Under the pieces are notes generated by a model. That model was not told the DNA's origin. It saw only the letters and a program-made list of their open reading frames with translations, and did not search any database. Positions 23,247-34,561 of a stretch of DNA of 64,000 nt are shown here, in pieces. Where the stretch lies: NCBI GenBank assembly GCA_949357655.1, contig CASHTG010000015.1:1178001-1242000 (forward strand), given 5' to 3'. A program made the position numbers and the translations under genes. Within the stretch, counting starts at the first letter, position 1, and each line of letters opens with the position of its first letter. The DNA is from Parascedosporium putredinis. Lineage: Eukaryota > Ascomycota > Sordariomycetes > Microascales > Microascaceae.

Positions 23247-26200
23247 CTAATACACCGCCCCCATGAGATTCATCCGATATTTCTCGACTATTTGGTGGAG
23301 ACGAACCATGACGCCGGACGCTAGTAGTCTGACATCGTCCTCCTCTTGCTCGCCGCCTCTGACAATGGTGAGCAGTTGGTTGAGCCACTCAATCGTGTCC
23401 GTGATCTGCGGCCCCAACTGGGACACGAGTCGTTGTGTCGAGTCCTCGTTGACGTCGAGAATGACGGCGAGAATCGTGAGGCCCGCAGCCGTGGCGGGAG
23501 GTTTCCCGCCATGTAGCTGCGGATGGCGAGCACCGCGTCCCACGCGAGATTGGTGAGATCCAAAAGGTCGGGCATGGCAGGCCCGCCCGCGTGGTATGCG
23601 ACGGCGACGGTCTTGAGGTAGGTCGTGAGGAGGTAGGGCTCCGCGAGGATGCGGGCCATGCGGGAACCCTTGACGCTAATGGCATACTGGTAGCGCTCGA
23701 CCAAGGGGCGGAGGATGTAGGCCGCGATGACTTTGGATGATATGTTGGGGGTTCCGGTCTTGTTGTTCGTCGCCCTCTTCACCTTGCTCTTCAAGGTGGA
23801 AAGCTTGAGCGCGTCGGGGCCGGTTGCCTTGTCGGCGGCTTCGGCCGCCAAGGGCCCTAGGAAGGAGGTCGCCATCGACTTTGCTATACCGTCCAAGGCG
23901 GTTGGAGGCAGGGCCTTGAGGTTGGAGCCCGAGGCTGAGGCCTGATCAGAGCTGGAGGGGCCAAGAAAAAGGCGGTCCATCTTCTCCGTAAGTTTCTTGG
24001 AGGGAAACGAGGCGCCTGCTGCGTACGCCGACTGTTGGAAGCCCCCGAGTTCTCTGGTGGCAATGCCCAGCGCGGCGAGGATAACGCCCCTTTGCGACAG
24101 AGAAAAGTCGCCTTGGAAAAAGCTCTTGATAAACCACGGCCCCATTGACTTGGGAAGGGCGACGACGAGCGATACCATGCTTTCGAGACGCAGCTCGTAA
24201 AAGTCTTCCATGTCGTACTTGTCCTGCAGGCCTACAAAAAGAGTGGCCAACTCCTCGGCGTGATCGCGCACTTCGTCTCCGAAATTGGCCTTTCTGCGGA
24301 TGAGAGATGGGGCCGTCTTTAAGCCAATCTTTTGCTTATCGTAGCTGTCGATGTCGCGGAGGTACACTATCAAATTGCGTATATAGACGGGGGCTTTGAC
24401 GTTATCCCGCCGAACAAGTGTGGGATCCTCTTCAGAGTCTTCGTCATCCGAGTCGGGTTTGTCGTAAGGTGTAATGTCATCATCGCTTGAGCCAACCTCT
24501 TCTATAATCAACTTTGACTTCTGGGAAGGAGGGGCCGTTGGCTTAGGTTTCTTGGGTTTCTGTTTGATGTAGACGGGACTAGGGTTCGTTTTGGGAAGTT
24601 CCTTGGTCGCTAAAAGAGGCTTGACGGGACCAAGTTTATCGTTGACCTTGGTGAGGCTCTTGAGTCGCCTGCTGTCTGCAGAGTCGGTTTCGGACATGTC
24701 AAAGTTTAGTCGCTGTTCTGGGTTGTGAATCAGGGCGGAGATTGCTTCGCCAACCACCATTCCGAGGCCCCTCGCCGCGTTATTAGGGGTCTCCAATCGA
24801 GCCGAGACCATAGCAGTGTACAGAGGCCCACCCGCAATCATTCGCAGGTGCGATCTCTTGGGTGGGCTCAAGTAGGCTGAGCTGATGAGGACCACCTCGG
24901 CCACCGCTGTTCATGACGCTAAATTAGCGAACAAGGTTGACAGGATTTCCAAAGGACGAAGAACATACTCTGCTGAATGACAAGGGGGCCCAACCAATCC
25001 ACAGGGGATCACCAAAGAGGGCCAGTGCCTTATTCAGGAGATCGGCTAAAAATTCCACGTCGTCCGAAAAGCCCGCGATGATGGCTCTTCTTATCCACAC
25101 GTTGGAGTCAGACATGGAGTCGGACGGTTCGGGCACCAGCCAAGCGATGTATGAACCTTTGCTCAAAACGTCGCAGGGCAACACACTTTTGATCATTGTA
25201 GCTGCCGCCGAAACGACCGAATTGTGAAGAGAGGGCTCGGTTGCCTCTATTACGTCCTGTACCAAGCGCGATACGAAAGAAAGTAGGCCATAGGAAGCCT
25301 TGTCTCTTTGTGTGGGCGAGATCCTCATCAAAAGCGTAGAAAGCGCCTGCGGTTGCGCATCTCCTTGTAGGAGAAGGGAGGTGAATAGCTCACGATGCAT
25401 GTCGTCTAGCCTTGTTAGTCCAACGGCGATCTAGATAAGGCTGCAGCCCGATGGAAGCGACGGGACTCACCAGAATAACCGATACTCCAGGAGTGTACAA
25501 GGACCTCTGCACAAAACTCGATGCTCTTCTCTGGGGGACTTTTCTTCATCCAGCGAGACATGGATCGGGCAAGCCATTCCACGTACTGTTTCGCATCGGA
25601 GACCCAGTGTAAGGATGAACCCCTCCGTCCGATTAGGAAGTCAGCCTCAGCTGCCGTTGAGACGATTACCCCACGCCCAAGGAGAGATACTATGTCCTTG
25701 GAAGCGTGTGAGGCGGGGTCCGTGTTAGGACTGCTAGTAGATCTTATATATAGCGACTCCAGCGCGTCATCGGGGCCTAAGAGCGCAGAGAGTAGATCAA
25801 GATATATATCGATGTGTAGTTCCAGGTCCGGCCGCTTAAGGCCACCGCTGACGGATTTCACCTCAATGATTAGACCCTGTAGCCGGCGTAGGATACCATT
25901 AGTACCGCCAGGGCTTCGAAGGCATGACAAAAGATCTCGACGTCGGCATCACTCCCTGGCTGGAGATGTTCCGACTTCTCTTTGAGAGATTCCTGAAAGA
26001 TGGGCCAGTAGTTGGGAGCAATCTCATCTACAAGCACTGTCGTGATTGATGAGGAGCGGGGTCCCGGGGTAAAGAGACTGAACTGGCGACTAGGGTGAGA
26101 AAGGTATTTCAGGACATGGATGAAGTCCGAGTAGTCTGGTTTGGATTTGAGGATCTCCAGGGCCTCCTCCGGAGTCGTTAGGCTGGTGGCATTCCCGCCC

Positions 26201-26301
26201 CGATTATTCTTAACTACAGAGGTGCGTGTTCCACCAGGTGAGGCTCCCTGAAGCCTAGGGTTGGTGTATGTTGTGCTGACTGGTGTGAAGAAGTCGTCCA
26301 T
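23247..26301 (-). CDS. TEL2: Tel2 (TTT complex co-chaperone for PIKK kinases)
   Basis: Telomere length regulation protein Tel2, scaffold of the Tel2-Tti1-Tti2 complex that matures ATM/ATR/TOR-type kinases. Start ATG 26301 (MDDFFTPVST). Three exons: 26301-25471, 25405-24969 and 24906-23247, with introns of 65 and 62 nt. The N-terminal alpha-helical region includes LRSPGGTNGILRRLQGL; exon 2 ends WIGWGPLVIQQ after repair; exon 3 holds an acidic linker (SSDDDITPYDKPDSDDEDSEED) and the conserved C-terminal domain (LRDIDSYDKQKIGLKTAPSL). Single losses: AAAA 25929-25932, CCC 24989-24991 and CCC 23515-23517 (plus-strand letters). Repaired length 976 residues, as expected for the family. Confidence 0.9.
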
Positions 26302-26994
26302 TATCAAGGTGGGCCAAGCAGGAGCTTGCGCACGATGCTTGTGTAGCTGAGCAGGGGAAAGAGTGATGGTAAGCTAAATGCTAGATAAAATCACCAAAAT
26401 GGTGGTGATGCTTTTATTTAGCAGACGCAGCAACGCAGGTCGAGCAGGTCTGGTAATTTGAGTGAGAGAGGAGGGTGAAAGAATAGCCACATCTGCGAGC
26501 GACAACGGCTACCTAATTGCTCATAGATCTAACGATGACATGAAGGGGAAGGTGCATACCCAAAGATTGCCGTATAGCTAGAGAGACCCGCGACATGGAA
26601 TATCAAATAGGTCTGGAGCTTTCTCCCATGCTTAATATTAATTCGCTGCTCTGTTCGCTCTTGGATTACTGCGCAGTTTTATCCCAGGGATCAATTTGAT
26701 CCATTTACTCGGGATCCGTCGATAGGTGTGGTTTGGCTGGCCCTGTCCAGTCTTTAATCGATCAAATCGAATTAATTCTTGCTGCATTGATCAGGTAGTT
26801 TCGGCTTACATTTTGGTTGCTTCATGGATCGAGCAAAGTGACTGAAAGTAACTAGACTCACACTCACAGCGCCCGTGCCCCACTTTCAACCTCAGCCCCT
26901 CCATCAATCGCCCCGACTAGTCTTGCACTCTCCGCGCGCGCGAGCTCGAGCATCGTAATTAGACTCGCTCTCGGAGACGAGGAAACCACCCAAA
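26302..26994. promoter_or_regulatory. Divergent promoter region, TEL2 / UBA3
   Basis: About 690 bases between divergent starts; includes TTTGATCCATTT at 26696-26707, a copy of the recurrent TTGATCCA element. No gene seen. Confidence 0.4.
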
Positions 26995-28693
26995 ATGGAT
27001 ATTGATTCTACCGAGCAGGACGGGACCTCGTCCCCTGGCTATAGGATTGTGGATGAGGAGAAGAGATGGTAAGGGAGGCGGTTCGGACCTCTCACAATTC
27101 AGCTCGGTCATGCTTAGCCCTTGTTTTACAGGAAGTACGTGGAGCACATCCGCCGCACTCCGGGCCCTTACACGGACCCCGATGCCGTGAGCCAGGAAGC
27201 CGTTGACCAGTTCGATAAGATGAAGATATTGTATCCATTCTCTCCGCCCCATGAGCCTTACTTCCCCCTCTTCGTTAGTCTTAGCCTGTCTGCTAATACC
27301 GCTATTTTCACAGAGTGATGTGAGTGCTCATGCTTCGCGGGAGCCCGCGTGCGCACCCATCCTCCCCTATCTAGCTCGTAAATACTAACGCCCCATAACA
27401 AAGCGGCGCGGGAGGTCTTGGATGCGAGATGCTCAAAGACCTAGCGCTCTCCAAGTTTAGAGACATCCACGTCATCGACATGGGTATGCTACGGTGCCAA
27501 CCTTCCACCCGCCCAGCCTCGCACAACGCACGACGCTGATGTTAGATGCTTGCAGACACCATTGACATATCCAATCTAAATCGCCAGTTCCTGTTCCGGG
27601 AAGCGGATGTGGGAAAATTCAAGGCCGAGGCTGCGGCCAAGTTCGTTATGCGCAGAGTCAAGGGCGTCAACATCACCCCCATTGCTGCCGGATCCAGGAC
27701 AAGGACGACGACTTTTATAAACAGTTCCAGATGGTCATTTGCGGCCTAGACAACATCGAGGCGCGGCGATGGATCAACGCCAAGCTCGTGGCCCTTGCCG
27801 AGGAGGGCGACGGCCCAGACTGCATCAAGCCGTTAATTGACGGAGGCACAGAAGGTTCACCGCACCGCCCCATCTCTGATTTTCTAAAACTAGTCCGTCC
27901 TAACCGCCCGATGATGGCCATCTAGGTTTCAAGGGCCAAGTCCGAGTCATCATCCCCAGCATGACATCCTGCTTCGAATGCCAACTCGACATGCATGCCC
28001 CCGAGCAGCCGTCCCCTTGTGCACCCTTGCCAGCATTCCCCGACAGCCCGAGCACTGTGTCGAGTGGGCCCACATAATCGCCTGGGAAGAAGAGAAGCCC
28101 TTCCCGGATCTCGACAAGGATGACCCCGAGCACGTCACCTGGATCTATCAAAAGGCTCTGGAGAGGGCCAAGCAGTTCAACATCACCGGAATCACCTACT
28201 CCTTCACCCAGGGCGTCATCAAGAACATTATCCCCGCCATTGCGTCCACGAATGCCGTCATAGCCGCCGCTTGCTGCAACGAAGCCTTCAAGCTTGCCAC
28301 TGGCGCGGCCCCCGCCCTCGGGATGGAGGAAAACTACATGATGTACTCTGGAGACGACTCCATATACACATACACCTTCAAGCACGAGAGGAAGGATGAT
28401 TGTCCGGTTTGCAACTCTGGCGCTCGGCCTCTGCAGGTCAATCCCGATATACTCCTTCGCGACCTGGTAGAATCTTTTGCCCTGCGGCCCGAGGCACAAC
28501 TCAAGAAGCCGTCGCTTAGGTTGGAAGGCAAGACTCTTTACATGCAATTCCCCCAGGCTTGGAGGAGCAGACGAGGCCCAACCTCGACCGCACTTTGAGG
28601 GATCTGGGCATCGAAGATGGCCAGGAGGTGGTGGTGACCGACCCCGCATTTGCTGTGGAGTTCAACTACTTCTTTCGCTTTACATCAGATTGA
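26995..28693 (+). CDS. UBA3: UBA3, catalytic subunit of the NEDD8-activating E1
   Basis: Pairs with Ula1/NAE1 to adenylate and load NEDD8. Six exons: 26995-27068, 27132-27230, 27314-27319, 27404-27483, 27556-27854 and 27926-28693. The third exon is only 6 nt and, with flanking bases, encodes part of L-V-I just before the ATP-binding GAGGLG; without it the nucleotide site is not in frame. Zinc ligands lie in CFECQL and CPVC; the catalytic Cys lies in PLCTLASIPRQPEHC. The C-terminal ubiquitin-fold domain is present. Single losses: 27688-27690, CCCCC 27998-28002 and GG 28556-28557. Repaired length 442 residues. Confidence 0.94.
27314..27319 (+). other. UBA3: 6-nt micro-exon of UBA3
   Basis: AGTGAT, preceded by a polypyrimidine-CACAG acceptor (intron 27231-27313, 83 nt) and followed by GTGAGT (intron 27320-27403, 84 nt, with a perfect TACTAAC branch site). 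Splicing it in yields K-I-L-V-I-G-A-G-G-L-G across three exons. Confidence 0.85.
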
Positions 28694-28889
28694 GCCAGTC
28701 CCTTGGCTGTGTATGTGGGGGAGAGGGAGGTAGGTCTAAACCAAAAGACCATTCCCGGGCGTACCACTTCCTAGCATAGTCTAATGTGACGGAGGAAACA
28801 CAATGCTGGTATCATTAAGCCATAACTATCTAAAATGGTGCGAAGGTGTTGTACATCGTTTCGTGATCAGATTCGTCCTCAGATCCGTA

Positions 28890-30112
28890 CTACCGGGCCA
28901 TGAAGACGACCTGCTTCTCGAGCGTCAGGCACTTCTTCTTCAGCACACGAAGGGCCTCTACGAATAATTCATCGCTGTCCCATTGACCCGTGCTCTCAAT
29001 TCCAAAGATGAAATGGTCTCGTTTCCTTCCCAGCTTCACCTTGCCCTGGAACTCGGGGTGCCTCAGGCACTCTCGGCTCACCGTGTCCTTCATGGCATCC
29101 ACCACCACGGCCTTGTCCTCGCCCTCGCGCTTCTCGTAACCGCTACCTTTGATGGCGGCTTCCTGTCTCGTGACCTTTTCAATCCCAATCACTCCCTTGG
29201 GGAAGCACCCTTGGAACTTGTGTGCATCCTCGCCTAGGATAGGCTGCATGATGTTGATCGTGGGCAACAGACGATACGACGCCGTAGCGACGGGAGAGAA
29301 TTTGGCGTGGTCCGCGCCTATGCCCTTGTGCATGTGCATTTCGAGGGCGATACGCTGGCCAGGGCGAAGCTTGGCAATCAGAATGTCGGGGTTGCTCGGC
29401 CTAATGGCATCCTCGCCCGAGAAGTACTCGGCCTGCCGCCCGCTTGGGGTGAAGACGATGTCCTTGGCGTAGACGTTGGCATTGTGGTAGAGCTTTTCGG
29501 GATCGTTTTCGTCCTCCGCGGCATCCTTTCTGTGAGTGCACTCGATGTTGAGGAGAGGCTGACGGTATTCCAATCAAAGGTGTTGGCGAAAGGGTCCTCG
29601 CCGGGCTCGCCCCGCTTGAACTCTTGGAGAAACTCTCGGATGCCCTGCTTGGAACCCTTCCAAGGGATGAGGCCTAGTCGATGCGACAACACCTCGTCGT
29701 GGATTACCGATGTATTATCCTCGACAAAGACGGTTTCGATCGCAAGCGTAGAGATTTCAGCAATCATGATCCGACGGATGGCGTTCGCGATCGAAGCGTC
29801 GACGCCCATGAGGGAGAGCGACATGTCGCTTTGTCTGTTGTAGTGAACCTTGATGTTCAGATCCTTCCGGAACTGTTCGAGGCTGAAGCTGCCATCCTCG
29901 CCGTAGAAGTGGCCCGGGAAGTCGGTTGAGATGCCATTGGTTACCGTCTCTTTGTTGATATTGATGGTCTGCGAATCCAATCGTTAGTGGGCAGGGAACG
30001 GAGAATTAGTGCAGTTCGTAGCTAGAGCTAGGCCCTACACGAAATACGGCAGGATGCACTCGGGACATACGTCTCTTTCGTTACCGCTGGTGTGTAATTT
30101 GTGCGGCGACAT
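28890..30112 (-). CDS. RPC40: RNA polymerase I and III shared subunit AC40 (Rpc40/RPAC1)
   Basis: Alpha-like subunit shared by RNA polymerases I and III, partner of AC19 and assembly platform. Exon 1 is 30112-30071 (MSPHKLHTSGNERD); intron 29969-30070 (102 nt); exon 2 29968-28890. The alpha-motif is ANAIRRIMIAEISTLAIETV; then HRLGLIPW, an insert domain and the dimerisation part KFSPVATASYRLLP. Near 29559-29565 the frame is broken; adding one C (GTCAG to GTCCAG) gives NTVQPLLNIECTHRK and a 373-residue protein. The gene converges with UBA3 (196 bases between stops). Confidence 0.93.
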
Positions 30113-30557
30113 TTTGGCGGTTTTGGTCGAGTCTCCCCTCGTAGCAGTTGGAATTGGGTAGTTCGTTTGGCTCGACGCAAAAAATCTGATAATGGGAAAT
30201 TTTCTGGACAACCCTCCAGAAGCCCACCCGATAAGAGGATAAGAGACCGGTGTCGAGGGGCAGAATCCTCTATCGGGGCACCATGGCGTGTTCCTAGTGG
30301 GGGAAAAGCCCATTATTAAGTACAATGGTTTGATTGGCTAGAAACCACGTGACACAACACCCGGCAACTTCCACCATGATGAGAATCTTGAACAGCAGAC
30401 CAGTTTGTGAGATCTATGGGCTGGATGGAAGTTTGCAAGCGCACGTCACACTCGACTACACTCAATTGACCTCGCGGAAGGGTTCCAAAGAGGAGCAGAG
30501 CTCCCCGATACCACCGTCGTCCACCGATACCCGTCTGCCCTCTCCATTCCCTCGCAC
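30113..30557. promoter_or_regulatory. Divergent promoter region, RPC40 / 49-kDa complex I subunit
   Basis: About 445 bases between divergent starts; no gene or clear motif seen. Confidence 0.4.
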
Positions 30558-32135
30558 ATGATGTCTTTTTCCACGGTGTCCCGACTCGCCGGCCACAGCG
30601 CCAAGCGACTTTGCCTCCGGCCAGCTCGATCCGTCATCTCGCGACCCATCTCTACGACAGCTATTCGGAGATATGCCGAGCCTCACGATGTTGGCATCAA
30701 GCTTGTCCCCGTAAACGAGAGCTTTTCCAACTCGAATGACCCCCACGGCGAGCACTTGGAAGCCCAGGCCACAAAGTCGCGCGAAGAGGTCGAGGACCGA
30801 AAGATCCGCCACTACACCGTCAACTTTGGTCCCCAGCATCCCGCCGCCCACGGCGTGTTGCGGTTGATTCTCGAGCTGAGCGGAGAGGAAATTATTCGTG
30901 CCGACCCCACGTCGGCCTGCTTCACCGAGGCACCGAGAAGCTGATCGAGTACAAGTCCTACCTCCAGGCTCTACCCTACTTCGATCGTCTCGACTACGTT
31001 TCCATGATGACGAATGAGCAGTGCTTCTCCCTTGCTGTCGAGAAGCTTCTCAACGTCGATATCCCCATCCGAGCCAAGTATATCCGAACCTTGTTTGGCG
31101 AGATTACCCGTGTCCTCAACCATCTCATGTCCGTCCTCTCCCACGCTATGGATGTCGGTGCTCTTACCCCCTTCTTGTGGGGTTTCGAGGAACGTGAAAA
31201 GCTCATGGTATGAAATGAACCAAACTCTCTCACACTCTGTCTTTTCCCTCCGGAAAAGCGTGCGCTAATATTATTGTGACCACTCACCTCTAGGAATTCT
31301 ACGAGCGCGTCTCTGGTGCGCGTCTTCACGCCGCATACGTCCGCCCCGGTGGCGTGAGCCAGGATCTCCCTGAAGGCCTTCTCGACGACATCTATCAATG
31401 GGCCACCCAATTCGGCGACAGAATCGACGAAACCGAAGAGATGCTTACTGACAACCGTATCTGGAAGTCGCGTCTGGAAGGTGTCGGCGTTGTCTCGGCC
31501 GCCGAGGCCCTCAACCTCTCTTTCAGCGGTGTCATGCTTCGAGGATCCGGCATTCCCTGGGATATTCGCAAGAGCCAACCCTATGATGCCTACGACCAGG
31601 TCGAGTTCGACGTCCCCGTCGGTGTCAATGGCGACTGCTACGACCGATATCTCTGCCGTATGGAGGAGTTCCGCCAATCCTTGAGAATTATCCACCAGTG
31701 CCTCAACCAGATGCCCGCCGGTCCCGTTCGTGTCGAGGACTACAAGATCTCCCCTCCTCCCCGCGCTGCCATGAAGGAGAACATGGAGGCCCTCATTCAC
31801 CATTTCCTCCTTTATACTAAGGGCTACGCCGTTCCTCCCGGCGAAACCTACTCCGTCATCGAGGCTCCCAAGGGCGAGATGGGTGTCTACGTAGTAAGCG
31901 ATGGTAGCGAGAGGCCCTACCGATGCCATATCAGGGCGCCCGGTTTTGCTCACTTGGGTGGCTTTGATCACGTATCAAAGGGTCACTTGTTGGCCGATGC
32001 TGTCGCGGTTATCGGAACAATGGATCTGGTGTTCGGTAAGTCTTCTTTGTCTTCATTGTTCTCTCTACATATGTGCATAATTGATGCGCAGTCCTTTGCT
32101 AATACTCATACTCTACAGGTGAGGTCGATCGGTAA
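30558..32135 (+). CDS. NUO49: NADH:ubiquinone oxidoreductase 49-kDa subunit (NDUFS2 / Nuo-49)
   Basis: Core peripheral-arm subunit of mitochondrial complex I that forms the ubiquinone reduction site. Three exons: 30558-31207, 31294-32035 and 32119-32135, with introns of 86 and 83 nt; the last exon encodes only the end (GEVDR). Arg/Ser-rich mitochondrial presequence (RLAGHSAKRLCLRPARSVISR), then NFGPQHPAAHGVLRLILEL, FLWGFEEREKLMEFYERVSGAR split by intron 1, and RAPGFAHLGGFDHVSKGHLLAD. A CCCC run at 30905-30908 is one base short: ADPTSACFT becomes ADPHVGLLHRGTEKL. Repaired length 469 residues. Start chosen at the first of two adjacent ATGs. Confidence 0.96.
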
Positions 32136-32348
32136 AAGAAAAAGTATGCCTAGAAAGAAACAGGACAGGGGACTCGGTATCATACTGTGTAATTATAGAG
32201 TCAGTTGCAAGAAGACCTCGCCGTATATATCAATTTCTTTTTTTCTCTCGTTACAAGCAAAACCTCTATGTTCCACGTCTGAGCGATATGTTTTTGTGGT
32301 ATATAGTACAACGGTAAGATTACAAAATGCTGTTCGTACAAAAGGAAC

Positions 32349-33889
32349 CTAGAAGAGCTTGGCGCCACTACCAGACGCCTGGCTCATGAGGAAATCCTTG
32401 AGGGGTTTCATGGCATTGACGGCATTGAGACCCCATGACCTCAGCGGAACCAAAGGCCCGCTTCCAAAGGAATAAATCTTGTGAAGCTTGTCACAAACGC
32501 CCAGAAGAACATGGTTTGCCGCATAGCGTTCCGCGTTGTATGACTCGAGTGACATGAGCGTACCAATGTCCTGGCCATGAGAGACGGCGTACTCAATGGT
32601 TCGTACTAGGCATTGAATATCGCCTTGACCCTGGTTGAGACCTTGGCCGGCAAGGGGGTGAATAGTATGGGCGGCATCTCCCACGAGGGCGACACGCTCG
32701 CCAATGTAACGGTCGGCATGTCTGAGCTGTAGGGGAAAGGACGCTATGGTTCCTTCTTGAACACCGGTGACGACCTGAGGAACACCGTGGGGGCTGAAGC
32801 TAGTGTGCTGCAACCTCCAATCGAGCTCGTCTGTCTGACCGGAGGGCTGCTTATGCATGTATTCTAGATCAACGGGGCTGAGGCGGAATCCCGCGTTGAC
32901 AAGAGCAACGAAATCAGCCGGGGCCAGGCCCTTGAGCTTCGCAGCGTTTTCCACCGTAGTTGACCAGACGAGGGTTGCAAAATTTCCGGGAGAGGAAGCA
33001 TGGCCATAGGGCCGGTAGGGAGGAAACGCTGATACGCCGTCTTCATTCCCCGGCCAGAATAGCCATCGTCCTCGATCTGGAGGGTGGCGACGACACCATG
33101 TCTCCCGTAGGCCCAGCCACGGCTTGGAATGTCGGCAAATGTCCTCACGGGGCTGTTCGCGCCGTCGGCGCCAACCAAAAGGCGCGCGTGCAGCTTCTGC
33201 CCCGTGGAAAGTTGCACGACGGGCCATTGCCTAAGGTCCATGCCATCCGTCTCTTCGCCGAGGGCAATGGCCTCCACTTTGGCGTTGTCGAATATGGACA
33301 CGCCACCAATCTCCTTGATTCGGCGCAGAAGCCCAGACGTGAGGTTGAGGTTCTCAATCATGTAAGCGACTACACCGCCGTTCTTTGAGGTGGGAGGGAC
33401 GTCAAACTCGATGCGTGCGTCGGTCACTCCGTCCCAAACTTGCATTTCTTGGTACTCTTGGATGCGGTCGCGCTTCATGTGGGACCAGGCGCCAATATCA
33501 TTGAGATAGTTTGCAGACGCTGGCGTGAGGGAGCTACATCGGTTCGAGAACTTGTCGGAGGGGAGAGACCAGTCGCTGAGCTTTCCAAGGTCTTGGGCTT
33601 CGATGAGGGCCACTCGGAGGCCACTGGTAACGGGGTTCGCGCCTAACTCACAGGTCATTACAGTCAGTTTCAAAGGAGCCTCGTGTCTCTCGGCATGAAA
33701 GAAGATTCAGTGCTACTAACGTAGAGCTGTCAGAAGGCTAAGGCCGGCCGGGCCACCTCCGACGCAGACAACATCGTAGACATCCGGCTCAGTTGAAGTA
33801 CTGTAGTAGCGCGGTAGCTTTGCCCGGAGCTGTCCTGTGCAGCCTCGGCACACAAATCGGCCACTGGGGAGTAGAATTCGGCTTGACAT
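32349..33889 (-). CDS. COQ6: Ubiquinone biosynthesis monooxygenase Coq6
   Basis: FAD-dependent hydroxylase acting on the ubiquinone ring at the mitochondrial inner membrane. Exon 1 33889-33721 carries a presequence (MSSRILLPSGRFVCRG) and the FAD-binding VVCVGGGPAGLSLLTAL; intron 33643-33720 (78 nt); exon 2 33642-32349. The second FAD motif is VALVGDAAHTIHPLAGQGLN. A GGG run at 32988-32990 is one base short; restoring it turns LPLPEIL into LPLPGNFATLVWSTT. Repaired length 487 residues. Its stop faces the complex I 49-kDa subunit stop 213 bases away. Confidence 0.94.
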
Positions 33890-34561
33890 CCTCGAGAGAG
33901 AGGCTAAACACGGTAAGGCGAACCAATTGAGCCTTCTGGTTGTCCGAAGCTCTCTACACTACGGTTCCTGGATGCTTGGGGCGTGGGGTGATGTCAAAAC
34001 TTGTGATTACTCAGCAAGAATTTAAGCTCATTTTTTGTTTAAGCTCGCAGCCCGTTGAGACGACGGATATTGGCCAATCAAATCTAAGGACTGCTCAAAG
34101 GGAGTTCCACAGGAGGTGGAATGTGGCAAAGCCACATTCCATCGCCACATATATTAGTCATGTATAGGCACGTGCTTAGCGAATCTTGCCGCAAGTCTGC
34201 CTATGCACTAAGAAAATGTTGGAGGTGTCCAGTGACGGCACGTTGCCCCGACGCTGAAAGCCGGCAGGTGGCGTATTTCCTGGTTTGTTATGTGATAAAC
34301 ACAGGCTGTTTCATTCGAACATCCCACTTGCGTCAACACCCATTATCCCTCCCTTTCTTTCACAACCACCAATCCTGGGTAGGCTTTGTGTCGGTCGCGA
34401 CCCAAACCGCATTTATAATCTTCGCGGGAGGCCTACTGCTTCGCTAAGTATATCAGCAAGCTATTTCTGGATCTGCAATTTTTCCCTTCTACATCATCTC
34501 AACTTCTTCACAACCACACATCATCTTGCTTTGCTCAGGAACATCTGTCAACAGCACCACC
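33890..34561. promoter_or_regulatory. Divergent promoter region, COQ6 / SRC1
   Basis: About 670 bases between divergent starts. It holds a short inverted repeat, TGGAATGTGGC / GCCACATTCCA, at 34117-34141. No gene seen. Confidence 0.4.

Noticed and set aside
30558..30944. Truncated 49-kDa subunit as a pseudogene
   Set aside because: Downstream sequence is perfectly conserved after one base is restored and both introns have good splice sites, which argues against decay.
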